64,000 bases of DNA from Azadirachta indica (taxonomy: Eukaryota; Streptophyta; Magnoliopsida; Sapindales; Meliaceae), in assembly GCA_022749755.1 (NCBI GenBank), contig CM040449.1:11008363-11072362 (forward strand). Direction: 5' to 3'. The notes below the pieces were generated by a model, which did not search any database, had not been told where the DNA came from, and worked only from the letters and a program-made list of their open reading frames with translations. Below, in pieces: positions 10,091-25,000 of this stretch; position 1 is the stretch's first letter, and every line of letters begins with the position of its first letter. The position numbers were made by a program, and so were the translations under genes.

Positions 10091-13000
10091 CTAGACTTTG
10101 CGACTCCGGGTTCTTCTGGCAACCTGAAATGAGAGAAACATGCATCAAATGAAAGCAGTAGATCATTTTAGCCACAGGAATATATGCAAAACGACAGGAA
10201 AAAAAAATGAAGCCACTGGAACTTAAATCCAAGCTATGATTAATATAAAACGGCTTCTGAAATATACAGGGATATACTTGTATTTATGCCTTTTTTTCTC
10301 TTTTAACAGCAAAAAGAGAAAAAAAATTATGATATGAAATGTAATGTATCCTTTTTCCTTTATTCAAAAGGAGAATTTGTAAAGCATATAAGGAGCCAAA
10401 AATAAGTATCTGACACACATCAAATTCCAGAAGAAAAAAAATTAAAAAGTAGTCATCTCTGTAACTTGTGAAACTCTTTTTTCCATTAAGAGGTTTAATT
10501 TTGCATGATCATAAAAGCTCCACTGAGGACCAGAACTTTTCAAATGATTACTTTTCTGGTAATTTCCTCAAAGCAAGAGTAATTATGAACAAGAAAGAAG
10601 AGTAAGGCTTACAGCATCATTGTTTATATTGACAACTTCTGAGGCTGATGTCTCTTCCAATACTTGCCTTCCCCTCTTTCCCTTTGCTGCACCTAGAGAT
10701 TAAACAGGTAACAAAATAACATAAGTAGAAAGAATTACAGATTGTAAATCGTAACTTCACCAGTAAAGACAAGAATGATGTTAATGATAGAAACAAAAGT
10801 GCAATATCATTGCCACCGTCAATTCTATCCAATTTTGGAATATGAGCATAACTCCTGAAAAAATGACTGACACAACTTGGTTTCTATGCTAAGGCTGGGT
10901 AGCCTCGAGAATTCAAATTTAACATGAAATTTCACCAAACCATTGGATTTCGGCATCATCTTGACAAGAAAGTTGGTACCAGGTTTTCAGAGTTAGATAC
11001 ATGTCCTGATTAACCATAAAAGTGTGTGTTGCAGGGGATTTTGTGGGAGGGCACAGTTCTGGAGATGCGAGTATTCTGGAACAAAATCATTAGAAGTGCT
11101 AAGATATGCTACTGATCCTGAGCAGAAAACAGAATCATTTGAACTCCTATGAAACATTCAGATGCTCGGTACAAGGAGATATAAACAACTATATTTAGTC
11201 TTCGCAGCAGTGAACTATCATGAATTTTGATAATTGGTACAGGGCAGTGTTGCAGAAATTATATATTAGCGTAACTTCAGTCCATGTAATGAATCATGAT
11301 ACAGAACCAACAGATAAAATTAGACCAAAAAGAATCAAGCCAAACTGTTCTAGCATTTTGACTGGCAAAGCAATCAGAGTAAGAACTCCATAACATGTTA
11401 AAAATAAAAGCAAAAATCTCATATGTTGGATTTGAATTCAAAAACTATTATACATGCTGCATGCCAACCTGGTGTATTTCCAACTAAGGTTCTCAGGCAC
11501 ATATTGTATGCTGTTTTACAACTATAAAATTCAATCAATTTTGCAAAAACCTACTGAAGGCCCAAAAGGTTCGTGATCATGACATACATACAGAAACAGT
11601 TCACATACAGAAAACAACCTACTTTAGCAAAAGCCAACCAACAGAGAATTCAATGTTATATAAATATACACAGATTATTACCAGCCAAACGAACCGTTCT
11701 TCCACAAAACTTCCCACGCTCCTGTTTTGATAAAATTTGCAGCTGCTGGGGAGAATAATCACTGAATGTATCAACAGTTTTATGTCGATTTCTGGGAGAA
11801 GAATGTGGCACATATCACTATTAGCAGATATGTCTGAACTAGGATAGAGCCAAGTAGAATGAATGATTTTAAAAAAAAAAATTATTGATTTACTTACGTA
11901 CAAGCCTAGTTCAAATGTAAGTAAAACCACAGAAATCCTAAAATAACTGACTTAGGTGATAAAATGTCATATCTGGACAAAAAGTTGCTCATAGAGTTAA
12001 AGGTGACAGATTTCTCACAAATAAAAAAGCTTGTACCACAAGAAGCATAAAATACTGCATTTGGTGTTTCTTAGGTCATAGAGGAGAGAGAGAAATGAAA
12101 ATATATGTTATAGGAGTCACATAAACAGGAAAAAAAAAAATTATAAATGCTGAGTCCCAGCTGGTCTCTTCCCCCATTTCATTTATCTGACAAAAAAGCT
12201 TAAGGAGATCCTCCAAGTAATAAAAAACTCTCAATCTCGAAACTTGATATAGACACAAATACCTTTTAGCTGTGCAATAGCCCTTCGTTAATTATCATGA
12301 GAATAATTATGACTAAAGAATTCAGACCAGAAAGCCAGCAAGTAGCAGAGAAACAAATATATCCAATAGCCATATTGAAGACAGAAAGAAATATGTAGCC
12401 AAAAAGGACTATTTATAACAAGTAAAATAAATTTAAAAAGATGCCTAACAGATACAATCTAGGTACACAAGTAAACCATACAAAAAAGGAAATGACTGGA
12501 CATCAGCCTGTGATCAAGTCTCTTATAAATCAAAAGATACAAAATCATTGTTGATGGTTAAGAGAAAGAGAACTATGAAATGGACAAATAAATTTGAAAG
12601 AAGAATAGCACTACCATGCCCAAACATTTAACAGAGAGATTAACAAGAACTCACCCATGTCGCCAATATAAGTTATTTGAATCCTCTTCCAACAAAGCCT
12701 CCTTAAATCACGAAGAGGTCAGCAACATAATATCATTAGGATCTAATTAACAAGTGAAATTGATAACGAGAACTACAATAATAAAAGATAGCTTAGACAA
12801 TATTGGACTTTTTACACAGCATCAAAACCCAAACAATTACGAAATGGACAAAATTAAGAGTAAGTATCTTCAATAATAATGACAATAATAACACAGGATT
12901 AAACTTCCCCAACACCCATGCTTGAGCCCACATTTGCAAACCAATTAAGGATTCTTGATGTTTCATTCTTACCCTTTGTGACAAGGAGTTGCCACCATTA

Positions 13001-16000
13001 GTCTCCTCACTTTTGCCATCCAAGCACAATAATTCAGCCTCTTCACAATGATTGCTCATCTGCAAATTCAGAAAGACATGGTTTTAATTTAAGTCAGGGT
13101 AAGAACAAGAAAAATGGGAATATGAAAAGAATCCGTGCAAGAATGAGTCAGCCAACGCACATATATTTTCCACTTGGTAAAAGTAAACAGCATGATAACA
13201 TAAAATATTTATACCGGCCTCTCAGAAGGAATAGTAATTTTGAAAATTGAGAAAACAGAGGCACAATCAGCAACAAATTATTAGATAAAAGATTGCTGGT
13301 ATGGAAATCAATTTGAGTTCTTTTATGCAAACATATATCTCAGGCCAGGTCTATAAAGTTTCAAATTTATCTTAACTAAAAGATTTTAAGAGAAAAATGC
13401 AGGTACATGCATTTAAATTCAAAGTTAGAAAACATCCATGATTTGCCCCGTAAATATAGTAATAGAACAGGAAATCGCAACAAAGATGCAGGATAATTTT
13501 TAAGTTCCATCTTTATATACTTTCCTCAAATCCTTTACAATTCAAAAAATACGCTGCTCAAGACCATGGAAGGCAAAGGCCAAGGAATACCGGTATACAA
13601 TCTGATAGAGATAATATATATGTACCTTTGCACTGCAAAGGTCCTTGACCCTAGAGTATCTTGAGGGTTCGGCAATAATACCAGCAACTGGCGCAATATT
13701 TTCTTTCAAAGAAGCAGTTCTTTCCATTTTCTGGGATGAAACTTGTGATTGAGTAAGAGAGAGATCCATAGTTACAGAATCACAGGAAGAATGTAGCTCT
13801 TTCTCCAGAATTGCAGCTGAACTCCTAGATCCACCAATTTTGGACTTGTCTACCGTAAAACACTTACTGTGTTCAGCTACGTGTGTGGATGAGGAATAAG
13901 CCTGCTTTTCTTTACATTCCATATTGGTTTCCAGCCCAACATTTTTATTTCCTGAATCAATTGTTCCACAAGGCAAATCCAACTGCTTGCACGCTACCAA
14001 CTTCAATGTGGTATTTTTAAAATCTGAGTGTTTGCTTTCCTCTTGACGCTTCTGACTTCGTTTGCGAACTGTTGTAGCAGGCTGAATATAAGTAGAATCA
14101 ACGCCCACCAAACAAGGAAAAAAAAATAAAGAAAATTCTTTAGATGATAATCATATCAGACATGATCAATTTAGTAAAAGACAGCATCCCTGAACATACC
14201 AGAGAAATATGAGATTTCAAAATTTGAACAACTCTCGCAACAAAACTTTGTTCGAAACGGACCTGAGAAGGACATTCCGAATTAACCTACACAGTACAAT
14301 TAAATAAGAGCTATTATAATGTTTTATGGTCAAAACATTTTAGCACCTAGAAAACTTGCCTCTCTACTCTTCTTAGCTGGACTAAATTGATATAAGGAAG
14401 ATGGCAAAAGGATCAGTCCGGGGGCACGTGAGGAGATCTCATTACGATTCAATTCTTTTACAATAGAGACTCCAATATCCGCAAGAATGTGCAACTTCTG
14501 CATTATGAGAGGCCCTCACAATCAATATGTGTGATATAAAACAAAGAAACTTGAGGGGAAAAGACACCGAAGGAAGCACAACGCTTACAGGAGTTCTGTG
14601 AGCATCAACAGCATCCTCGGCTCTTTTAATGGCACGAAAAATGGAAAGCAAATATAATACAGCATCATTAACAAGATCCATGTCACCATCAACAATACTG
14701 GCATTGACTAAGGCCTGCAAGAATGAAAAAAGCGGACTGCAAGAAGGAAATATTCCAAGTCTCATTAACATTCAGAACCAGGCAAGCCTGGCTTCAAAAG
14801 AAAGAAGTAATTGTCTTCAAAAGTACACCTACCAGAAAAACTGAGCAATCATCCCGTCATCTTGACAGTCTTCAGATGGGAAGCCTATATCATGTGCAAG
14901 AATATGGATCAAGAATACCACTATGTAAGCTGGATAATCAGTAATTGATACCCCTTGCACTGCAGAATTTTGGCGAATTCGAGCTTCTCTACTGCAATCC
15001 TTGATGAATTCTGCCATATATTTGGAGGACTAGGATGAATAGCATCAGTATACAAAACCTGATAAAAGCAGCTGCAAAAAGTAATAGTATACATGATATT
15101 TTCATAGAGGGCAGACATAAACATACATCATCCCGCAGGTCCTTTTGGCAATCAGAGACAGTCAACGCAAAAGCACATGCATATCTACTAGGTAGAGCAC
15201 GTGCCTTTAACAACTTATGTGTTTTGTCAATAAATGTTCTCCGTACAAATGCAGAAGAGACCTGGAACACAGTAGGAATATGGCCGGAATCATCACAATC
15301 AACCAAAAATGTATGAAATAGATAAATAAGAGAAAACTGAACAGAGTGATAATCCAAAGAATGAACTCGAAGGAGCAATTAAGAAAATAAATAAATAAAT
15401 AGCTGAAAGCAAAAGTCTGCATCAATCTGACTACTAGAGTTCTAAAGAAAGTCCTACTAGAATGTCTGTTTCCAAACTTTTGTCTAATCCATATCCAAAA
15501 ACATTTATCTAGTGTAAAATTTTCAAACAAACTTGTATGCAACAAACAATCTGTGTGACCCAATCACTTAAGAGAATAAAAGCCTTTAAAAACTAAACCT
15601 GCAGATAGCTACAACTGTCCTATGCCCACTAACCTCTTGTTCACACACAGTTAAACCAGCTTACCTTGGCCATCAAAATTGTAGAACAGAAAATCCGTGG
15701 TGAAATATGTAAGTCCCACCTTCTAGAAAGCTGGAGAACAGCTTTTGCTGCAGCTAATCTGACATGAGCATCATTATTCTCACTGCAAAACATGATAATA
15801 ACAATGCAAATAAGCATTAAAAATTCCACTACTGTCGAAAAGGAAGGTTAAAAGAAACCAAACCACAATCTTATTAACAGACTCAAGATCATGTGAATTG
15901 TCTTATCAGGAAAAAAAATTATGCAACATAACTCCTATCGTGTCCTTAAATGTGCACATCCTTATCTTTTTGTACTGCAATTTCCACTTTTCTTCAGATA

Positions 16001-19000
16001 CGCATCTAATATGCTCTTAATTATTGTAAAATAATGCAATCCATCACAACATCAAAGCACAAAGATCTGATTTTTATTCTGCTACTCTTCCCAGCAAAAA
16101 GCATGTCCCTGGTTTTCACAATTGTGCATCTTTGACAGTGGGTATCACATCCCTCTCATGATTTAATCAACTCAAATCCAAAAAACATCAAATATTTAAT
16201 TGTGTTATAAATGTGCAATATTTACATCTGTTAACAACTTCTTATACGCATACAAGAACACATAAAGCTAACTCAAATGCATAATACAACACTAGGCCTA
16301 GGATGAAAAGGCAAGCCACGTCAGGAAGGAATCAGATTTAGGAACAACCAGTGAGCTTCAATATTAAAATATAGATGAAAACTACCAACATCAAGAATAT
16401 GATTCCTACATATGCAGCCAACAGCCTATCAATGATTAACCAAATAAAATGACATCTTCAGAGTTCCTTACAAGAAAGTCCAAACACAGGTTTTTTTATT
16501 ACACTGCCTGTCAACTAACTTTCTGAATGTAGTACATTTGTGAAAAGCACAATTTCACTGTCATATTCATCCACACCTCAAGCTTGTGTAAACAAAAATA
16601 GAGTACAGAAACCAAAAATAACAGCCATACTTTTATATTAGACAAATATCAGAATAACACAGCAGCTGATTAAGACCAAGACACTTCATAACAACAATTC
16701 CAAACCTGAACCACACAAGTAGTAGCTGTAATCATCATGCTGTCATAGATTCATTGATTTTTAAAAGTTGTGTATAAATTAATTACTATAATAGGGCAAT
16801 GACGCAATTCCCAGTTCTGCATTCACATAATAGAAAAGTTTAAGTGGTAAACATTCATCAGTTCTTCCTAATTTTAATAAGATAAAGGTGTACTATTAGA
16901 GAAACCAATACTACTGAAAGGCAGAGCATTCATGTTTTAAAACTTCAAGTAGCATCTCATCAATTTGCCTTTTTCTAATTAATTTGAGTCCGTTGAAACT
17001 CGGCTTTGGTGTTTATAAACATCAGAATATGTATAGAACGCCAGTTATAAAATTATAATCACTAATTACTAAAATGATACTTCAAAGCAAGTAAATTTCA
17101 GCAAAAGTAAGGCATGTAAAATCCCCAAAGATTTTAAGAATTCATACCAAAATATGTGACCATTGAAAGCATCAGCCTTCTGCAGCATCTCTGACAAAAC
17201 ATCTAACAAATCATTAATTTTACGATTGACATGAGATCCTCGATGCGGCAAAAAACTCTTAACTAGTGTTTTCAGACCATAAATCTGCAAAATAACAGAA
17301 ATAAAATGAGTACATCATAAAGAGAGCTCTCTTTGGTGATGTTTACTTGTTTGCAGCAACAGGGCTGTTCTTTCTATTTTGATCATTTCTCTAGAGCATG
17401 CACCCTAGGTTTTCTGACTGTAGATCAAACTTATGCTTTTCATTATGACAAAGAACCAGTAATTTGAACTCCAAACTTCATAGGATTCCTGCATAGGAAA
17501 GGGCCAGTCCAACAACAGCCATGACAATGAACAAAATGCTCAATCAACAATGTTCTCTTTTTCGATCAGCAAGTAATTTGGTATTACTAACCCTAAATAG
17601 GCATATTTATCTTCAAAGTTTCATGTATTACTCATCGGCTACGCATTTATATCTCCCAAAGTCAATGCAAGTAACACTCCGATGCACAACAGTCCAAAAT
17701 CTAAATCTGAGAATTTATGCGCAGATACACTAGAAAATCTACAGTTTATTCAGAATTTCACACCCATGGGTTACTACCCACCAATTTGCAACTCAAATCC
17801 TATGACAGCAATTACAAGTGAGAATTAAGATCAACCTCTGTAAATTCAAAAGGGAAATGTTCTTAACAAGTTCCAGTTCGTGTAGTTTACAGGTTCAGGT
17901 CTCATCCATACGTACAATTAAAGATGAACTTTAAAGCCCTGCTCAATACATTTTTTTACTCTTAATTCAGACCCATATTCTTCTAGTCCAAGAACAAATT
18001 CTCTCCCAAATCATGAAAATCTAAACAATCTTACCTTTTATTTTTCAATCACTGCCAAAGACCCTGTGACCTAGTGGCACAGACCTCCAGGCATAAAACT
18101 TGAGCATAAAGGTTTACATATGATGTCAACAAATGAGTTTGACATTACTCTCAACTCCAGAAACCCAATAGCACAATTGTCACTTTCATTTTCTAAAATT
18201 ATATATGAATATATATGGAGAAGAGACAAAAAACTTAATAAAAGAGAATTTCACAGAGATCACCGAGCCATCCAAAAAAACTAGGAAGAACCTACATAAG
18301 TACAACAAGGATCTGTACAGTACAAACTGAAGAGCTTAACAGGAAAAAGAGTTCCATAATTTAGCTTTTCATTGGCATAAAGTGACTAAGAAATTGTTTA
18401 GCTCTCATTGTGCATCTACCTCTTTGCTGCTCATAATAAATTTAACCTTGCTTGAAGACTACATACTTATGCATTTTTTACCATTGTTTTATTGGCTATA
18501 TTTTGATAGCATGATTAGCCTCCAGACTAAAATAACAAATTCCTGTATTTTTACCATTTTTTATTGGTTAACTTATTCAATTTCACCAGCTTTAGTTTTA
18601 TTAAATATATTTCTAGTTCAAGTAGTACTAGTATTTTCCTAGTTTTTTGAAGATTCCTAATTTATGTTGTCTTATTATTTTAATTTATGTCAAGACGTGT
18701 CCATATACTTAGTTTAACACTTAAGAGAGACTCAATATATTATATTTTATTTCCTTCAACACTAACCATACACTTGATAACATGATCAACCTCCAGAGTA
18801 CAAGAACTCATCACAATTACAACTTAAAGATTATCTGTTAGTCAAACTCACCCTTAATTTACAGATAGTATCACACCCTGAATTCCCATCACATGAGGCA
18901 AATACATTTAACAGTTCCACCTGCACAGATATAATTCAGATTACTCATCTGACAATTATCCACAATCATATGACACATAAAAGAAAGTTCACAAGAATCT

Positions 19001-22000
19001 CTATGTCCACAGAATTACAGAACCTCAAAAACATATAAGCAGAAGTGTAATATAGCTAACAAAACTTACCTGAATAATATTTTTATTTATGTAATGGGTG
19101 ATATCTTCATTTTGAGATTCAAAGCTTGAAACTGAATATTGTGCAATGCAGCCCAAAGATTGCAACACAGTTGGAACATTCTGCCCACTATGTAGAGAAT
19201 CTACAAGTCCCTGAGGAGAGACAAACCAAGGTGGATTATCACTCAAGCAAGCATATCCCAAGAACTTGAAACATCAGCAACCAGAAATGAACATTATTTA
19301 GAAATATGCTGAGAACAAGAGACTTTATGCTTCGTAATAAGATTATCATTGAAATTAGTAATACTGTCACAAAAGTAGCAACATCCTTAGATGTGCCACG
19401 TAAGCTACTGATTCAGAAAATGACAGACAGTTTGCTTCCTTTGAAGTCTGTATTCATGCATATCAAAGAGCGAGTAATTGCATTTATCACACACAGTGAA
19501 CAGTGATAGTCAATGTAGCAATGCATTATATAAAACGACTAAACTTTCAGGAAAATCAGACAAATAATTCTAATGCACTAATCTCTAATAAGAAAAGTAA
19601 AGTGCAGCATGATTTTACGCACAAGTCAAAAACATATAGATAAAAATATGTCCAACGATTGTTTATATTAAAGAAGTTGAGGAAATACACCTTGCATAGT
19701 TCAGCGAAAACAAATTGCTGAGAAGCACCACTTAAAGAAGCTATGGCAGAAACAGCAGATTTGGACTGAGCACGAGTTCCCTCAAGACACAACCTCTCCA
19801 ACAAAGGGTAAATATCACTACACAGACCAACAAAATAAACTCATGGTCATTATAAATAATAAAAGCATTAGAGGTACAAAAAGAAGAGAAAATTAAAGAG
19901 AGCTTAAAGTCAACAGCCAAGGAAGATGCAAGAAGCCTGCATTGCTGACAAAAAAAAAAAACCATGAACATAGTAGTTCAAACTGTCATATGTACCTTCA
20001 AGATTTTCTTATGAACTGTCTAATTTATTGTTTCATTGTAGCTCTGTCTTTTAAACCCCAGCTAGCTTTTCATTAAGATTACTCAGTGTCACACCACAGA
20101 GTTGAGAAAAATCCAGCCTTCGCCAAGGACGGGAGATCAAGGGGTGGAAGAAGATTAAATTTATTGTATAATACCTCCCAAATACATTCACATTAATTTA
20201 GATGTTTAAAACATTCAACCAAGAAGAAAATCAACCATAGTGTATTTGAATAAAAAAACTTCTTTCAGCAGAGAAAAAACAACAAAACTAACTAAAATGG
20301 TTCTTCCAAGGGTGAGCATTTGATCCAACAGCAAAATCCCAAGGTCCCAAAAAATTAACAATAATCAATGTCTCAAAACACATCATGCCACAGCCACCTC
20401 AATGAAACTAACTAAAATGGTTTTTCCAAGGGTATGCATTGGATCTAACAGCCAAAACTCAAGGTCTGAAAAGATTAATCATAATCAATGTCTCAAAACA
20501 CAGGATGCCATAGCCACCTACCATGCACCCAAGAAAAAAATTTCTATGTATATGAAAGTAAAGAAATAAAAAAGAAAAAACCATTATTCGTAGTCATACT
20601 TCACAACAAAACATTCTAACAAAAACACTGTTGCTCACTGCCACAACAAATAAAAAGAAGATCCAGAAGTTACCTAAACTTGACAGAAATATGAGGGCCA
20701 GCTTTTGCCAAAACCTTGATTAGCTTGTCATTAATCAGGTTATTGCCCTCTAACAACTTTCCAAACTGCAGTTCTGAACCTCTTAGTAGTGAAGGAAAAA
20801 CGCTGATAATAGCCTACATCAGGTGTAACGACATCAGTAGTTAGAAAATCAAGATATACAATCTCTAACTGAGCAAGTTTATTTTCATGCATGGTATACT
20901 TGAAACTAATTGAAATATCATTGTTATTACAGAATCAAAGGCAGTCAGCGTGTCATGTCAAACAAACACTGCTTCATTCAAACTCTGATTCTTATCTTTT
21001 CCACACACTTCTCCTGAATAAATTTAAAATAATACATTTTTAATAAAGAACTCTTAGTCCCTCTGATTAATATTTGGAAGGCCTTTTACATTTTCCTCTC
21101 ATCTGACAAACTACCTCTACTCTCAGGGTTTCTGCAATCAGAAGCATGGGAAATGAACATGGTATAATTGAGTCAATGTGCAATGAAAACAACAGTTCTG
21201 AAAATGCTTTCAAGCAACGCAAATCAGGTAGTTAATGCCTTGGCAAACACTTATGCAACTGGAGGCTCAGAGACCCAATGGTCAGAGACTTATAACTAAG
21301 TATTTTAAGCTTGAGAATTGGGATATACCATGCCAGAGAAACATGCCTGCTATGAAGACTCAACAGCCTACACTTTTCCCATCTAGATGGTTCATTTTGA
21401 CATAACAGTTTAAAGTTAAAGTCTCAACATTCACTTCTTTCAAAAGTTATTTATGTATTTCCACATCAGCAATATAGACAGTTAATAACATCTGGTGAAT
21501 TAATATTTGCTTATTTTGAAATCATCAACATAGATGGTTAAAAACATATGGTGAATTAATTTGTTTTCCACTCTCCATTAGTTCATACCTTTCCCATTAT
21601 ATGCAACGGTGCATAAAATTCAGAAAAGTAAATTAATTTGCTTCTTTTGAAATCATCAACATAGATGATTAGCAACAACCTGGTGAATTAATTTCTTTCT
21701 ACTCTCCATTAGTTTATACCTTTCCAATGATATGCAATGGTGCATAGAATGCAGATGACTTTTCTAATTAATTTGGTTTGCTTGTGCCTTCGGAACATTT
21801 CCTAATTGTTAGAGCCCAATTCCCAAGTTAGAATGAAAAACTTTCATGCCATTTCAGACAATAGAAAAGAAAAATACAAGAAAAATCTAGCAAGCAGCTG
21901 TTCTTACCAAAAGAAGTTCAGTAGAAGAAGCCTCCAAATTCTTATCTTCAAATTTTCTGCTGGAAAGATTGTCCACAATACATCGAACATGCTCTGAATC

Positions 22001-25000
22001 AAATATATACAAGCATTTTGAGGAGAGCAACTGTAAAAAATCAAATTCTGGGTGCCTATCTCCTATCAATCTCAGAAATTTGTCCTGGAAAATAAGAGTC
22101 ATGAAATTACCCAGAGAATCGACCAAATTTAATAGAAATGGAAAACAGACAAGGATAGTGTATTACAAATAGTCATAAGGGTTTAAATTAAGTTCATTAA
22201 GTTAATAAAATACAAAGAACAAAAAATTATGAATAGAAAAAGCCTCACCCTTTCTTTAGAATTTATATTTAAACAAAGTTAAGGCTACCCCTAACAACAC
22301 AAAACAACTTCTAACGAAATTGCAAATAATATAATGATGAGAAAAGCAAAAAGAAATTGGATTGCTGCATAGAAGTAGACAGTAAGTCAATGATAAATAA
22401 TCAGACATGTCATCACTTCAAACAAGTGCAGAAGCTCGAGAGCATGGAAAACAACAAATCAATTAGATAATGCCTAGTGTTAACCTAAATCAAAATCTAT
22501 ACCAGGCTTCTTATAGACCCAAAAATTTTTCCTTCAGTTGTTCTGACACTCATAACAAGTGTCATAAATAAGCCCCAACAGCTAAATACACGCAAAGGAA
22601 ATGGTTTTCCAAGTTCTCGAACTGCCGACAAACCCCTTGTTTATAAGTATAAATGATGGCCCTCACAATCCATGTTTGTTATGCTAAGACAACAGATCAA
22701 TTTATTATACTCCGCAGGCAATGAAACACTATCTAAACAATTATGCTAGTACATCATTCTTGCAATTAAAGGAGACCAACAGAAAACGCACTCTGGCAAT
22801 CTTGGCATTTTTTATTGTCAGGTCATCCAATAACTCCTCCAGTGCAGTGAAAATTTTATTATCTTTCATCTCATTAAGTTTCCGAAAGATCTCTTCTGCT
22901 TTACAAGGATCAGCAAAGGAAGCTGACATTTTCATAAATGAAATTTTCATTCTTTTCTGTGTTTCTTCTGGAGAATTCTCCTGCAATACATATTCATCAT
23001 GCTTCGTTAATCAAAATACAAATTACTAAGATAAAACTCACAAAGCCGCAAGCTTGTAAAACACAGACAACCGTCACCAGTTCTCACAACAAATATTCAC
23101 TCTTTAACAGGATGTTTGAAGAAAAAGTGCATGTTGAAAACAATAACATCCTAGAAACTCCTATCTTTATTAAGAAAACTTTGGTAGGGACAAAAAAACA
23201 GCCAACTGCAGGCAATACAGATCACCTTTGTGTTTTGCATGCCAACAGTACAAATAACTCTTTATGATTACTATTCAGACGTGCTTTTAGAAACACAAAC
23301 ATCATCACTCAATTTGAGTTTGCCAACAGTTGCTAACAGTGCAAGGGTAAGAAGCGATAACACTAAGCACCATGCATGTGGAGTCTTTTCAATTAAACAC
23401 TACGCACAATACCTTCTCTTTCTTTCGGAGAGACAAATATAATTGCATTTCAGTTCGTAACCTGAAAACATTCATAACTGGTAAGAGAACAACATTTTTC
23501 ATCCAAAGTATAGCAGTAATTCTGTAAAAATACCTTTGTTTCTGAGATAAAATACAGTGCAGAGCCTTCACATGAAGAGAGGTGAAAAGAGAAAACAAAT
23601 GCACCCAGTGCCTTGTACTCTCCTCAATTTCAAGAACAGGAAACAAATCCTCCACAAGAATTTGCTCAATGTTTTGGGTCCTGAAATATTTCAATAATAG
23701 ATAAATTTGACATAATAAAAACTGATTTTGATAGGATAACTTCTAGGTGCACATAAGCAAACCTGAACTCTTTACAATCTTTATCATAGCAAAGCAACAA
23801 GATTTTACAAGGAATCTGTTCAAAATGATCACAAATTGTCATCTCGCCTTCGCTACACTTTTTACAATAATCTCGATATACTTCCAGCAACTTTTGCAAG
23901 GCCTTCTTTCTAACAGATATCTTCATAGAAGAAAACAATTATTGAGTGTCAGACATCCTAATTTTCTATTAGTAAAACCAGAACTTTCTATAGCAAAGTT
24001 ACCTTCTTATCCCGTAGTCTTTCAGAAGCTTCAGATATTAGCTTTGCTGGGACAAATTTCAGGTGAGACCTGGCAAGATCACAGGCAACAACCACTGCCT
24101 CTGTTCTCACTCTATCATCAAAGTCTAAAAGACGACTTTCAATGGCATCTGCCAACAAGTTATAAACAGATTAGATAAAAGACTCTGGAATCAGGAAACA
24201 TGATGCACTAAGGGAATCAAGAGTTATGTATAGCTTACTGAGAATTTCAAGGGATTGTCTCCTAAATGGATTGGCCAAGTAGCATGCTTTAGCACATTGA
24301 AGAGCACTTAATCTAACTTCAGCAGATTTATCAGAGAACCTTTTCAAAAACTCTGCAAAAAGCTCAGGATATCTATTGGCAAGACAATTTTCTGGTAGTG
24401 CAGAGAGTTTTCCGATTAAATTAACCGCTTTTATTCGGACATCAACCTGATCAATCTACATACAAATCCCATGTGTTAATAAACGTGCACATGAAGATGC
24501 ACTTTGAAGTATAGGAAAAGAAGAACTCAAAAGTACTAGTTTAAAAAGAAGTAACATTCAAACCCAAAATGCTCATTGCATACTAATTAATGAGACAATT
24601 CAAAAAATTTGAAAAGGCAGTACCTGTAATTCTTGGATCAAGGTTGGGATGATTGCAAGAAGCATCTGAGGAGAACACTGAAAAATTTTAAAAATAATTT
24701 CATGGTAAAATTCTTTAAGATCACTCTCTACAGTATCTCTGTCCAGAAAACAAGATGTTAAGAACCCACAAACAAAGGGCTCAAGTGTTTCTGCACAATT
24801 TTGGATAACAGAAACAGCAAGCTGAAAAGCAGCAGAAGATGCATCCTGAAACAGATGTGAAGAACAATAAGAATATATTAAATTTCTGGACCAACCCAGA
24901 AAAACAATGTGTCGAATACTCTCACTTGCACATATCAAAAAGCTACAAAAAGCTCAAAGCAAAGAAACATTTGACTATATTGCAACACACAAAGAAAAAT

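Noticed and set aside
11742..11747. NAGNAG-like acceptor (CCCCAGCAG) in PDS5
   Set aside because: The exon actually starts further upstream at 11791, which joins [16 protein letters not shown] in phase, so these AGs are internal to the exon.
14829..15563. Several overlapping frames on both strands in the PDS5 3' half
   Set aside because: They are shadows of three PDS5 exons whose phases join exactly.
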